From Alphaproteobacteria bacterium (GTDB taxonomy: Bacteria; Pseudomonadota; Alphaproteobacteria; Rhizobiales; GCA-2746425), in the NCBI GenBank assembly GCA_024743215.1, contig JANSWZ010000001.1, positions 248,001-312,000 of the forward strand: a DNA stretch of 64,000 nt, read 5' to 3'. Each line of letters starts with the position of its first letter. The first letter of the stretch is position 1. Below, one piece after another: positions 47,509-56,028 of the stretch. The notes beneath the pieces are model-generated. The model was not told the DNA's origin. It did no database searches and saw only the letters and a program-made list of their open reading frames with translations. Position numbers and translations under genes: made by a program.

Positions 47509-48168
47509 CTACATCTCTACCTTGCCAAGGACCTCAAGACGCTTGTCGACATAATTGCCGCACAGCTCGAGCAATGTGTCGGTTTGATCTGCAAAGAAGT
47601 GATTGGCACCCGGCAATGTCTCGTGATCGATGGTGATGCCCTTTTGCGCTTTCAGTTTGTCTACAAGTGCCTGCACGTCTTTCATCGGCACAACCTTGTC
47701 GGCATCTCCGTGGACCATCAGGCCGGAAGCGGGACAGGGTGCCAGGAATGAAAAATCATACAGGTTTGCCGGTGGGGCAACGGAAATGAAGCCTTCAACT
47801 TCAGGGCGGCGCATCAAAAGCTGCATACCGATCCATGCGCCAAACGAAAATCCAGCGATCCAGCAACCGCGCGAATCAGGATGGAAGGTCTGCACCCAAT
47901 CAAGTGCAGCTGCCGCATCTGATAGTTCGCCGGCTCCATGGTCAAATGTGCCCTGGCTGCGACCTACGCCACGAAAATTGAAACGTAACACGGTAAAACC
48001 GCGTTTTACGTACATGTAATACAGTTCATAAATGATCTGATTGTTCATGGTGCCGCCAAAGCGCGGATGTGGATGTAGAATCAACGCAATGGGAGCAGTC
48101 TTGGACTTTGAGGGCTGATAACGGCCTTCCAGACGGCCTTCCGGTCCGTTGAAAATCACTTCAGGCAT
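47509..48168 (-). CDS. Small alpha/beta hydrolase (dienelactone-hydrolase-like fold)
   Basis: The 219-residue cytosolic protein is an alpha/beta hydrolase of the YjfP/COG2945 kind. It has the oxyanion-hole region LILHPHPRFGGTMNN, RFNFRGVGRSQGTFDHG, the nucleophile elbow GFSFGAWIG (Ser in GxSxG), the acid in HGDADKVVP, and the catalytic His in GANHFF. The triad is complete. The ATG at 48166-48168 follows GAGGAC; the much longer in-frame reading to 48558 would overlap the suf operon start and is unlikely. In Rhizobiales this gene regularly sits divergent from the suf operon, but its substrate and any link to Fe-S assembly are unknown. Confidence 0.88.
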   Translation of the reverse strand: MPEVIFNGPEGRLEGRYQPSKSKTAPIALILHPHPRFGGTMNNQIIYELYYMYVKRGFTVLRFNFRGVGRSQGTFDHGAGELSDAAAALDWVQTFHPDSRGCWIAGFSFGAWIGMQLLMRRPEVEGFISVAPPANLYDFSFLAPCPASGLMVHGDADKVVPMKDVQALVDKLKAQKGITIDHETLPGANHFFADQTDTLLELCGNYVDKRLEVLGKVEM

Positions 48169-48249
48169 AATACAGTCCTCTTTGCGGGCACTTGGCAGTG
48201 CACTGGTTGTGCCTAGACGTCTTTGCGGGTTGCGCAGGCGACGTACTTC

Positions 48250-48299
48250 TTGACAGCGTTTCAGGTGCGTCCTACTTGGTAGTTTAGAACTATTAAAAA
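48250..48299 (+). promoter_or_regulatory. Candidate suf promoter with an Irr-type iron control element
   Basis: TTGACA (48250-48255) is a perfect -35; the -10 at a 17-bp spacing (TACTTG) is weak. Immediately downstream, 48283-48299 reads TTTAGAACTATTAAAAA. The ICE box bound by Irr in Rhizobiales is TTTAGAA-N3-TTCTAAA: the left half-site is perfect and the right half matches five of seven. The box would overlap the transcription start, a repressor position, and fits the known iron control of rhizobial suf operons. It lies in the gap shared with the hydrolase gene and could affect both. Confidence 0.5.
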
Positions 48300-48408
48300 C
48301 TAGCTTGGGCGGCGCACCAGCGTTGATGCGCTTGTAAACACCATTTTCCACCCGGCTGGCAAGAATGACATACAGCTTGTTTGACAAAGAAGGCGATTTT
48401 TTTCGGTC

Positions 48409-49563
48409 ATGCGGATTTATCTCGACCACAATGCTGGATCTCCCCTGCGTCCGCAGGTCAAGCACGCGGTCATTGAGGCGCTGGATCTGTCTGCAAATGG
48501 GTCGTCCATCTATCAGGAAGGTCGCAAAGCCAAGGGTTTGATCGAACGTGCCAGGCAATCTGTTGCCAAGATGGTTGGAGCAGCGCCTTCCGGTGTTACC
48601 TTCACCGGTGGCGGTTCTGAGGCAAATGCCACCGTTCTGCAGCCCACATTGTTAGAAAAGGGCAAGCCGCGTGCTGTTGATCGGCTTCTGGTCTCGGCCA
48701 CAGAGCATGATTCCGTCCTGAAGGGTGGACGTTTTGCCTCAGAGCAAATTGAGGTCATCCCGGTCGACAAAAATGGCGTTGTGGATTTGGTCTGGCTCTC
48801 TGACCGCCTTGTCAAAGCCCAGTCTGATAGTGAATGCGTTCTTGTGGCGGTCATGCTGGCGAATAATGAGACGGGCGTCAGACAGCCCGTGGAAGCAATT
48901 GGCGCTTTGGTCGCGGACACGGATTCCTATTTTTTTTGTGATGCTATTCAGGGGCCAGGAAAACTGTCTGTGGATATCAATGAAATTGGCGCGCATTTCC
49001 TGACGCTATCTGCTCATAAGTTGGGTGGACCACAGGGTGTGGGCGCTATCGTGCGGCGAACAGAATCCTACGCATTTCAGCCTTTGATCCGCGGTGGCGG
49101 GCAGGAAAGCTTTGGACGGGCCGGAACCGAGAATATTGCCGCAATTCACGGCTTCGGTGTGGCTGCGCAGATGATTGCAGAGGAAGCTACATCGACAGAG
49201 CGTCTGGCAACGATGCGGGACGCGATGGAACAGGGACTGAACGGTGTTGTCGTGCTTGGATCGGATGCTGTGCGCCTGCCGAATACCAGTTGCATTGCTG
49301 TGCCAGGTCTGACTGCGGAAACCATGCTCATATCACTGGATTTACAGGGATTTGCCGTTTCTTCCGGCTCTGCCTGCTCATCTGGAAAAGTGGGGCTCAG
49401 CCATGTGCTGACCGCCATGGGTATTGAGCCTGATGTTGCGCATGGTGCAGTGCGTATCAGCCTTGGCTGGAATACCACCGAAGAAGACGTAAAACAATTT
49501 ACTGAAGCCTTTAATAAAATGGCGGCGACCCTATCTCCCAATCAACGGGAAACAGCCGCCTGA
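48409..49563 (+). CDS. sufS2: Cysteine desulfurase, NifS/IscS-like (first of two in the suf operon)
   Basis: This PLP enzyme takes sulfur from cysteine for Fe-S clusters. The 384-residue product is a class V aminotransferase of the NifS/IscS group. It begins MRIYLDHNAGSPLRP, has FTGGGSEANATV, the conserved ANNETGVRQP loop, the PLP Lys204 in LSAHKLGGPQG, and the persulfide Cys323 in the flexible loop SSGSACSSGK. It belongs to a different subgroup from the SufS encoded later in the operon; in Rhizobium the corresponding gene is called sufS2. It is the first gene of the operon, 57 bp before sufB. The Shine-Dalgarno is weak. Confidence 0.93.
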   Translation: MRIYLDHNAGSPLRPQVKHAVIEALDLSANGSSIYQEGRKAKGLIERARQSVAKMVGAAPSGVTFTGGGSEANATVLQPTLLEKGKPRAVDRLLVSATEHDSVLKGGRFASEQIEVIPVDKNGVVDLVWLSDRLVKAQSDSECVLVAVMLANNETGVRQPVEAIGALVADTDSYFFCDAIQGPGKLSVDINEIGAHFLTLSAHKLGGPQGVGAIVRRTESYAFQPLIRGGGQESFGRAGTENIAAIHGFGVAAQMIAEEATSTERLATMRDAMEQGLNGVVVLGSDAVRLPNTSCIAVPGLTAETMLISLDLQGFAVSSGSACSSGKVGLSHVLTAMGIEPDVAHGAVRISLGWNTTEEDVKQFTEAFNKMAATLSPNQRETAA

Positions 49564-49620
49564 CACCAACTGAATAGCAACAACCTGCAGCCTTTGAAGC
49601 TGTGAAGGATGGAGTAAGAC

Positions 49621-51090
49621 ATGCCAGCAATTCAAGAAACAATTGAACAAGTCAAAGAGATTGATGTCGACCAATACAAATACGGATTTGTAACCGATAT
49701 TGAAATGGAACTTGCGCCCAAGGGCCTGAGTGAAGACATTGTTCGTTTCATTTCCGCTAAGAAAGATGAGCCGGAGTGGATGTTGGAATGGCGCCTGGAT
49801 GCTTTTCGGCGCTGGAAAACCATGGAAGAGCCCACTTGGGCACGAGTGGATTATCCGAAGATCGACTTTGAAGATCTGTATTACTATGCCGCTCCAAAAT
49901 CGGCGCCAGGGCCTAAAAGCCTTGATGAAGTTGATCCCGAGTTGCTGGAAACCTACAAGAAACTTGGCATTCCGCTGAGCGAGCAAGCAGTGCTGGCGGG
50001 TGTTGAAGGTGCGAGAGTTGCTGTTGATGCGGTGTTTGATTCCGTGTCTGTTGTCACCACGTTTAAGGACGAATTGGCAAAATCCGGTGTCATATTCTGC
50101 TCGATCTCCGAAGCTGTTCGTGAGCATCCGGAGTTGGTGAAGAAATATCTGGGATCTGTGGTTCCAACCACTGACAATTTTTACGCCACGCTGAACGCGG
50201 CCGTGTTTTCTGACGGGTCTTTTGTCTACATCCCCAAGGGCGTACGATGCCCGATGGAGCTCTCGACCTATTTCCGTATCAATGAGGAAAAGACCGGTCA
50301 GTTTGAGCGCACGCTTATTATCGCTGATGAAGGCTCCTACGTCTCGTATCTGGAAGGTTGCACGGCGCCTATGCGCGATGAAAACCAGCTTCATGCTGCC
50401 GTTGTCGAACTGGTCACGCATGATGATGCGGAGATCAAATACTCCACCGTTCAAAACTGGTATCCCGGAAACTCAGAAGGCAAGGGCGGCATCTATAACT
50501 TCGTCACCAAGCGTGGTGATTGTCGCGGAAAGAATTCCAAGATTTCCTGGACGCAAGTTGAAACCGGCTCTGCGATCACATGGAAATACCCAAGCTGTAT
50601 ATTGCGTGGTGAAAATTCACGTGGCGAGTTTTACTCGATTGCCATCTCCAATGGCAAACAGCAGGTAGATAGTGGCACCAAGATGATCCATCTGGGCAAA
50701 AATTCGTCTAGCCGGATTATTTCCAAGGGCATTTCGGCCGGGCGTTCCCAGAACACGTATCGCGGATTGGTATCAGCCCATCGCAAGGCGTCTGGCGCGC
50801 GTAACTTTACACAGTGTGACAGTCTTCTGATCGGCGATCAGTGTGGTGCACATACAGTGCCATACATTGAATCGAAAAATTCGACCGCGGTGTTTGAACA
50901 TGAGGCCACAACGTCGAAAATTTCCGATGATCAGATGTTCTATTGCCAACAGCGCGGCATGACCGACGAAGAAGCCATCGCGCTGATCGTCAACGGGTTT
51001 GTGCGTGACGTTATTCAGCAATTGCCTATGGAATTCATGGCCGAGACCCAGAAATTGATCGGGATCAGCCTAGAAGGCTCCGTCGGTTAA
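49621..51090 (+). CDS. sufB: Fe-S cluster scaffold protein SufB
   Basis: SufB forms the SufBC2D scaffold on which [4Fe-4S] clusters are built. The 489-residue product is full length and highly conserved: [18 protein letters not shown] near the start, [74 protein letters not shown] and the C-terminal [10 protein letters not shown]. The conserved cluster/sulfur-transfer cysteine in TQCDSLLIG is present. GGAG lies upstream of the ATG. Confidence 0.97.
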   Translation: MPAIQETIEQVKEIDVDQYKYGFVTDIEMELAPKGLSEDIVRFISAKKDEPEWMLEWRLDAFRRWKTMEEPTWARVDYPKIDFEDLYYYAAPKSAPGPKSLDEVDPELLETYKKLGIPLSEQAVLAGVEGARVAVDAVFDSVSVVTTFKDELAKSGVIFCSISEAVREHPELVKKYLGSVVPTTDNFYATLNAAVFSDGSFVYIPKGVRCPMELSTYFRINEEKTGQFERTLIIADEGSYVSYLEGCTAPMRDENQLHAAVVELVTHDDAEIKYSTVQNWYPGNSEGKGGIYNFVTKRGDCRGKNSKISWTQVETGSAITWKYPSCILRGENSRGEFYSIAISNGKQQVDSGTKMIHLGKNSSSRIISKGISAGRSQNTYRGLVSAHRKASGARNFTQCDSLLIGDQCGAHTVPYIESKNSTAVFEHEATTSKISDDQMFYCQQRGMTDEEAIALIVNGFVRDVIQQLPMEFMAETQKLIGISLEGSVG

Positions 51091-51155
51091 GTTATTCAAT
51101 ACAGCAGCTTGATCGACTTTGTTGTCGGGCTGATTCAGATATTCAGGACAGAAAA

Positions 51156-51902
51156 ATGCTTCAAATCAAAAACCTCCATGCCAATGTCGATGGCAATGAA
51201 ATTCTTCGTGGAATTAACCTGACCATCAAACCAGGCGAAGTTCACGCCATTATGGGACCTAACGGATCCGGCAAGTCCACTTTATCCTATGTTCTGGCCG
51301 GTAAGGATGATTACGAAATCACGGAAGGTGAAATCCTGTTCAAGGGAGAAGATCTTCTGGAAATGGCACCCGATGAGAGGGCTGCTGCCGGCGTCTTTCT
51401 GGCCTTTCAGTATCCGATTGAGATCCCCGGTGTTGCTACCATGACCTTTTTGCGCACGGCCATGAACGCCCAGCGCAAAGCCCGTGGCGAAGCAGAATTG
51501 AACACACCAGACTTCATGAAGATCGTGAAGCAAAAAGCATCTGAATTGAACGTATCACCGGAAATGTTGAAACGTCCTTTGAATGTGGGCTTTTCGGGCG
51601 GTGAGAAGAAGCGTAACGAAATCATGCAGATGGCGCTTTTGGAACCTACGCTTTGTGTGATGGATGAAACGGATTCCGGGCTTGATATCGACGCATTGCG
51701 GGTTGTGTCGGATGGCGTGAATGCCTTGCGCAATTCAGAGCGCGGCATGCTGGTGATTACTCACTATCAACGGCTTCTTGATCATATTGTTCCTGATGTT
51801 GTGCATGTGATGTCAGCCGGGAAAATCGTTAAATCCGGTGGCAAGGAACTGGCGCTGGAGCTGGAAGAAAATGGCTACGCTGATTTCGTGAACGCGGCTT
51901 AA
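51156..51902 (+). CDS. sufC: Fe-S assembly ATPase SufC
   Basis: SufC is the ABC-type ATPase of the SufBC2D scaffold. The 248-residue product has Walker A GPNGSGKST (34-42), the Q-loop FQYPIEIPG, the signature FSGGEKKRNE and Walker B VMDETDSGLD, the SufC-specific DSGLD form, and ends with the H-switch region VITHYQRLL. It lies 65 bp after sufB and 17 bp before sufD. Confidence 0.97.
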   Translation: MLQIKNLHANVDGNEILRGINLTIKPGEVHAIMGPNGSGKSTLSYVLAGKDDYEITEGEILFKGEDLLEMAPDERAAAGVFLAFQYPIEIPGVATMTFLRTAMNAQRKARGEAELNTPDFMKIVKQKASELNVSPEMLKRPLNVGFSGGEKKRNEIMQMALLEPTLCVMDETDSGLDIDALRVVSDGVNALRNSERGMLVITHYQRLLDHIVPDVVHVMSAGKIVKSGGKELALELEENGYADFVNAA

Positions 51903-51919
51903 GGGCAGGGATCAACACA

Positions 51920-53185
51920 ATGACTGCACAACCGCAGAAAATTCAAACTCAGGCTGAAACCTCGCTGATGCAGCAATTTGCATTTCTTGATTTGGAGCCA
52001 TCACGCCAGGCAGCTGCAGATCGCTTGAATGAGAGCGGCCTTCCACACCGCCGTGTCGAAGAATGGAAATACACAGACCTTCGGGCACTGCTGAAAGATG
52101 TTCCACAATTGGCAAGCGCGCAGAGCGTTGTTCCAACAACTGCTGGTCAGCCTTTGGTTCCTGCTGACTTCGTATTGGCTGTTGTGGATGGTATTCCTCA
52201 GGACTTGGCCAACGCGGGAGCTAATGCCTCGGACGCGGCCAAAGAAGCTGTTTCGCTTGAGATTGGCTTGGGTGATGCCAAGGGTTTCCATGAGAAACCC
52301 AATGCAAATGTTGATTTCAACATGGCTTTGGCTTCATCTGGATATGTGATTCAGGTTCGGAAAAGCGCTGTTACACCAATTATCTTTATCGACCATATTG
52401 TGTCCAAAGCTGATGCAATAACGGCAGCCTGCCGCCACAGCATTTTAGTTGAAAGTGGCGCGCAAGCCATTCTGGTTGAACGGTTTTCCGGCCCTGAAGG
52501 CAGTGCTTATGTTGCCAGTTCCGGACTGTCGGTGATCGTTGAAGATGGCGCTAAACTGACTCAGGCTCGTGTTGTTGCGGAAGGCGATCAATCCTCTCAT
52601 CTGGCTACGATCGGCGCGCGGATTGGCACTGATGCGATTTACGAGCCCTTCGTCATGACGCTTGGCTCCCATTTGGTGCGAACCGACGTTCAAATTACCT
52701 TTGATGGTGAGCAAAGCCATTTGGGTATACGTGGTGCGACCCTTGTGAAGGGCAAGCAGCACACTGACATGACGTTGGATGTCGATCACGCATCGCCCAA
52801 TTGCACCAGCATTGAGCAATTCAAGTCGGTGATTGCTGATGAAGCGAAAGCTGTCTTTCAGGGCAAGATCATGGTCAAGCAGATTGCGCAGAAAACTGAT
52901 GCAAAAATGATGAGCCAAGGCTTGCTATTGTCCGAAAACGGAGAGTTTCTCAATAAGCCGGAACTTGAAATCTTTGCCGATGACGTGGTTTGCGGTCATG
53001 GCGCAACTTGCGGTGATATCGATGAAGAGATGCTGTTTTATCTTTTGTCTCGTGGCATTCCGCATCCTGTTGCGGAGATCATGATGGTGCAAGCGTTTGT
53101 CGCTGAAGCAATCGAAGATACCGAGCAGCCGGAGATTATTGAGGCATTTGAGGCCATACTGGCTGACTGGCTTGCCAGCCGTTAA
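51920..53185 (+). CDS. sufD: Fe-S assembly scaffold protein SufD
   Basis: SufD is the SufB paralogue completing the SufBC2D complex, and the partner linked to iron delivery. The 421-residue product shows LPHRRVEEWKYTDLRALL near the N-terminus, the beta-helix core (YVASSGLSVIVEDGAKLTQA), DHASPNCTSIEQFKSV and VFQGKIMVKQIAQKTDAKM. It ends with the conserved EIFADDVVCGHGATCGDIDE and SRGIPHPVAEIMMVQAF. It lies 17 bp after sufC and is cotranscribed. Confidence 0.96.
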   Translation: MTAQPQKIQTQAETSLMQQFAFLDLEPSRQAAADRLNESGLPHRRVEEWKYTDLRALLKDVPQLASAQSVVPTTAGQPLVPADFVLAVVDGIPQDLANAGANASDAAKEAVSLEIGLGDAKGFHEKPNANVDFNMALASSGYVIQVRKSAVTPIIFIDHIVSKADAITAACRHSILVESGAQAILVERFSGPEGSAYVASSGLSVIVEDGAKLTQARVVAEGDQSSHLATIGARIGTDAIYEPFVMTLGSHLVRTDVQITFDGEQSHLGIRGATLVKGKQHTDMTLDVDHASPNCTSIEQFKSVIADEAKAVFQGKIMVKQIAQKTDAKMMSQGLLLSENGEFLNKPELEIFADDVVCGHGATCGDIDEEMLFYLLSRGIPHPVAEIMMVQAFVAEAIEDTEQPEIIEAFEAILADWLASR

Positions 53186-53233
53186 GTCTGGAAATCAGGC
53201 CTTAGAAAAGGGCCTTGGAAAGGGCATTTGTAA

Positions 53234-54481
53234 ATGGATACGCTTCCACACGATGCAAACACGGCCTATGACGTTTCGAAAATCCGCAGTGATTTTCCAA
53301 TTCTGGCAAGGGATGTCTACGGCAAACCGCTGGTGTATCTGGATAATGGCGCCTCGGCTCAGAAACCGACCGCTGTTCTTGAGGCTGTGCAAAGCGCTTA
53401 CGCTGACACCTATTCGAATGTGCATCGTGGCCTGCATTTTCTCTCCAACGCCTCCACTGACCTTTATGAGGCGGCCCGAGAGACTGTACGAGGGTTCTTG
53501 AATGCGCCCTCAACAGACAATGTGATTTTTACACGTTCAACCACTGAAGCCATCAATCTTGTGGCACAGTCATATGGTGGCGCGCATATAGGTGAGGGCG
53601 ATGAGATTGTGCTCTCGATATTTGAGCACCACTCAAACATCGTGCCCTGGCATTTCCACCGGGAACACAATGGTGCCGTGCTGAAATGGGTGCCTTATCG
53701 CGAGGATGACAGTTTTGATCTGGAGGCGTTCGAGGCGGCACTGAGTGAACGCACCAAAATTGTGGCAATTACGCAGATGTCGAATGTGACCGGAACGATT
53801 GTCCCGATCAAGGAAGTCTGCCGAATTGCTCATGAGCGCGGCATACCTGTGCTGGTAGATGGCAGTCAGTCTGCTGTTCACATGGCTGTTGATGTTCAGG
53901 CGCTTGATTGCGATTTCTTTGTGATGACCGGTCACAAATTGTATGGTCCGTCCGGTATCGGCGTTCTTTATGGCAAGTCGGAACTGCTGGCATCCATGCC
54001 ACCTTATATGGGCGGCGGCGAGATGATTCTTGATGTGATGGAAGACACCATCACCTATGCACCGCCACCGCATCGGTTTGAAGCTGGCACACCGCCTATC
54101 GTGCAGGCTATTGGGTTGGGCGCTTCTCTATCCTATATGCAATCCATAGGGTTGAATGCAATTGCGGCTCATGAAGCTGATTTGCGGGATTATGCCGCAA
54201 AGCGGTTGGGTGAGATGAATTCGGTAAAAGTGTTTGGCAATGCGCCTGACAAAGGAGCAATTTTCTCATTTGAAGTTGAGGGCGCACATGCGCATGATGT
54301 TGCAACGGTGCTGGATCGGGAAGGCGTGGCGGTTCGAGCAGGAACACATTGTGCTATGCCACTTCTGGCGCGTTATGGTGTAACCGCAACTTGCCGGGCC
54401 TCGTTTGGCCTTTATAATACGCGTGATGAGGTCGACAAGCTTGTAGCTGCGATCACAAAGGCGCAGAGTTTCTTTAGTTAA
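53234..54481 (+). CDS. sufS: Cysteine desulfurase SufS
   Basis: This group II desulfurase is the usual sulfur source of the SUF system. The 415-residue product starts with the RSDFPILARDVYGKPLVYLD segment, then VIFTRSTTEAINLVA, HHSNIVPWH, the PLP Lys235 in MTGHKLYGPSGIG, and the persulfide Cys373 in RAGTHCAMPLL. SufS is normally activated by SufE or SufU; neither is encoded in this operon, so a partner must act from elsewhere if one is used. The gene follows sufD by 48 bp and precedes sufT by 12 bp. Confidence 0.96.
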   Translation: MDTLPHDANTAYDVSKIRSDFPILARDVYGKPLVYLDNGASAQKPTAVLEAVQSAYADTYSNVHRGLHFLSNASTDLYEAARETVRGFLNAPSTDNVIFTRSTTEAINLVAQSYGGAHIGEGDEIVLSIFEHHSNIVPWHFHREHNGAVLKWVPYREDDSFDLEAFEAALSERTKIVAITQMSNVTGTIVPIKEVCRIAHERGIPVLVDGSQSAVHMAVDVQALDCDFFVMTGHKLYGPSGIGVLYGKSELLASMPPYMGGGEMILDVMEDTITYAPPPHRFEAGTPPIVQAIGLGASLSYMQSIGLNAIAAHEADLRDYAAKRLGEMNSVKVFGNAPDKGAIFSFEVEGAHAHDVATVLDREGVAVRAGTHCAMPLLARYGVTATCRASFGLYNTRDEVDKLVAAITKAQSFFS

Positions 54482-54493
54482 GGTGCTGTTGTT

Positions 54494-54952
54494 ATGACTA
54501 ATGATGATGTTGACAAGGTGCTGCCGGAAGATCATCCGCTTCATGTGCCGGAAGCCAAACCAGCGGTCGATATGAAGCTGATGGAAGATGGCATGGGCCA
54601 ACCGCAATTAGCGGCGTCAGATGGCACCAATCTGTCAACTGAAGCGCAGGAACGTCTGACGGAAGATATCATTGCCGCGCTCAAGACGGTTTACGATCCA
54701 GAAATCCCGACCGATATTTACGAGCTTGGCCTGATCTACAAGGTTGATCTGACCGATGATCGCGATCTGGATGTGGATATGACACTGACTGCGCCTGGAT
54801 GTCCGGTTGCTGGTGAAATGCCGATCTGGGTGGAAAATGCGCTCTGTTCGGTTCCCGGTGTCGGGCAGGTTAAGGTAAATATGGTGTTTGATCCGCCATG
54901 GACACCTGAACGGATGTCTGAAGAAGCCAAAGTGGCGTTGAACTGGTTCTAG
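54494..54952 (+). CDS. sufT: SUF system assembly factor SufT (DUF59/MIP18 family)
   Basis: DUF59 proteins assist Fe-S cluster maturation. The 152-residue product has a variable acidic N-terminus (about 1-50) and the DUF59 core: AALKTVYDPEIPTDIYELGL, MTLTAPGCPVAGEMP with its conserved Cys, then VWT-like DPPWTPERMSEEAK at the C-terminus. It sits between sufS and sufA, the standard position in rhizobial suf operons (sometimes called sufX). Confidence 0.94.
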   Translation: MTNDDVDKVLPEDHPLHVPEAKPAVDMKLMEDGMGQPQLAASDGTNLSTEAQERLTEDIIAALKTVYDPEIPTDIYELGLIYKVDLTDDRDLDVDMTLTAPGCPVAGEMPIWVENALCSVPGVGQVKVNMVFDPPWTPERMSEEAKVALNWF

Positions 54953-54963
54953 AGAGAATTCCA

Positions 54964-55320
54964 ATGGGTGCATTTCAGGTTTTGACTTTGACGGACGCGG
55001 CGGCAGATCGTGTGCGGCATATTGCCGCCGGATCAGACGGTGCTGCAGGCATTCGTGTGGGTATCAAAAAGGGTGGCTGTGCAGGAATGGAGTACACCAT
55101 TGACCTTGCGCACGAACCTGATCCGAAGGATGACAAGGTCGAATTGGATGGGGCCGCTGTCTTCATTGAACCAAGTGCCGTTTTGTTCCTTCTGGGCACC
55201 GAAATGGATTATGAAGTGACCAAGCTGCGCTCTGGATTTGTGTTCAAAAACCCAAACCAGACATCTGCCTGTGGTTGCGGCGAATCCGTGACTTTGCAGG
55301 CCGCTACACCTAATGCGTGA
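54964..55320 (+). CDS. sufA: A-type Fe-S carrier protein SufA
   Basis: Carries clusters from the SUF scaffold to target apoproteins. The 118-residue HesB-like product has the three cluster-ligand cysteines: Cys39 in KKGGCAGMEY and the pair Cys103/Cys105 in SACGCGES. It lies 11 bp after sufT and 10 bp before tenA. Confidence 0.96.
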   Translation: MGAFQVLTLTDAAADRVRHIAAGSDGAAGIRVGIKKGGCAGMEYTIDLAHEPDPKDDKVELDGAAVFIEPSAVLFLLGTEMDYEVTKLRSGFVFKNPNQTSACGCGESVTLQAATPNA

Positions 55321-55330
55321 GTGCGTTTGA

Positions 55331-56005
55331 GTGCCTTTCTTCGACACTTTGAAAGCTGCCCGTGCCGATGACTGGCAGGCCTACACACATCATGCGTTTG
55401 TAGAGCAACTGGGTGCTGGAACGCTGCCAAAGGCGGCGTTTCAGACATATCTGGTTCAGGACTATCTGTTTCTCATCCAATTTGCCCGCGCCCACGCCCT
55501 GGCAGTCTACAAATCGACCAGTCTGGAGGATATGCGCGCCGCTGCGGCTGGCGTTTCGGCCATTCTTGATGTTGAGATGGATCTGCATGTGCGGCTGTGT
55601 GCTGATTGGGGACTTTCGCGCTCAGACCTTGAACATAGTGTTGAGGCACCACAAACGATTGCCTATACGCGGTTTGTGCTGGAAGCTGGCCAAGCAGGCG
55701 ATATTCTTGATCTGATGGTCGCCCTGTCACCATGCATGTTGGGCTACGCGGAAATTGGCAATTATCTGCTGACACAATTTGGCCGGACAGACGGGACACT
55801 TGCCCCTGACCACCCATACGCTGCATGGATCAATGAGTATTCCGGACAGGACTATCAGGATGTGGCCCAGGCAACAGCTGCAACGCTTGAAAAACACGCA
55901 AATGAGCTTCTCACGAAAGCCCGTCGCCCAAGGTTGGAAAAGCTTTTTGGTCAGGCGACCCGATTGGAAGCCGATTTTTGGCAAATGGGACTTTCTGCCG
56001 ATTGA
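55331..56005 (+). CDS. tenA: Aminopyrimidine aminohydrolase, TenA/thiaminase II family
   Basis: TenA enzymes hydrolyse degraded thiamin (aminopyrimidines) to the HMP moiety, which re-enters thiamin synthesis. The 224-residue all-helical product has the TenA_C-type residues: Asp44 in VQDYLFLIQFARAHALA, the nucleophile Cys135 in SPCMLGYAEIG, and Glu213 in RLEADFW. Translation begins at a GTG only 10 nt after sufA, with no ATG alternative nearby, so it is almost certainly cotranscribed and probably coupled. Its presence at the end of an Fe-S operon is unusual. No other thiamin gene is visible in the window. Confidence 0.9.
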   Translation: MPFFDTLKAARADDWQAYTHHAFVEQLGAGTLPKAAFQTYLVQDYLFLIQFARAHALAVYKSTSLEDMRAAAAGVSAILDVEMDLHVRLCADWGLSRSDLEHSVEAPQTIAYTRFVLEAGQAGDILDLMVALSPCMLGYAEIGNYLLTQFGRTDGTLAPDHPYAAWINEYSGQDYQDVAQATAATLEKHANELLTKARRPRLEKLFGQATRLEADFWQMGLSAD

Positions 56006-56028
56006 TTGCCGTATAAGCAGTATGATCT

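Noticed and set aside
48381-48386. A TTGACA hexamer just before the suf operon
   Set aside because: It is only 23 bp from the start codon, leaving no room for a -10 and leader.
48169-48558. N-terminal extension of the alpha/beta hydrolase to 349 residues
   Set aside because: The added 130 residues overlap the suf operon start, contain the suf promoter region and have no similarity to the hydrolase fold; the ATG at 48168 has a good Shine-Dalgarno.
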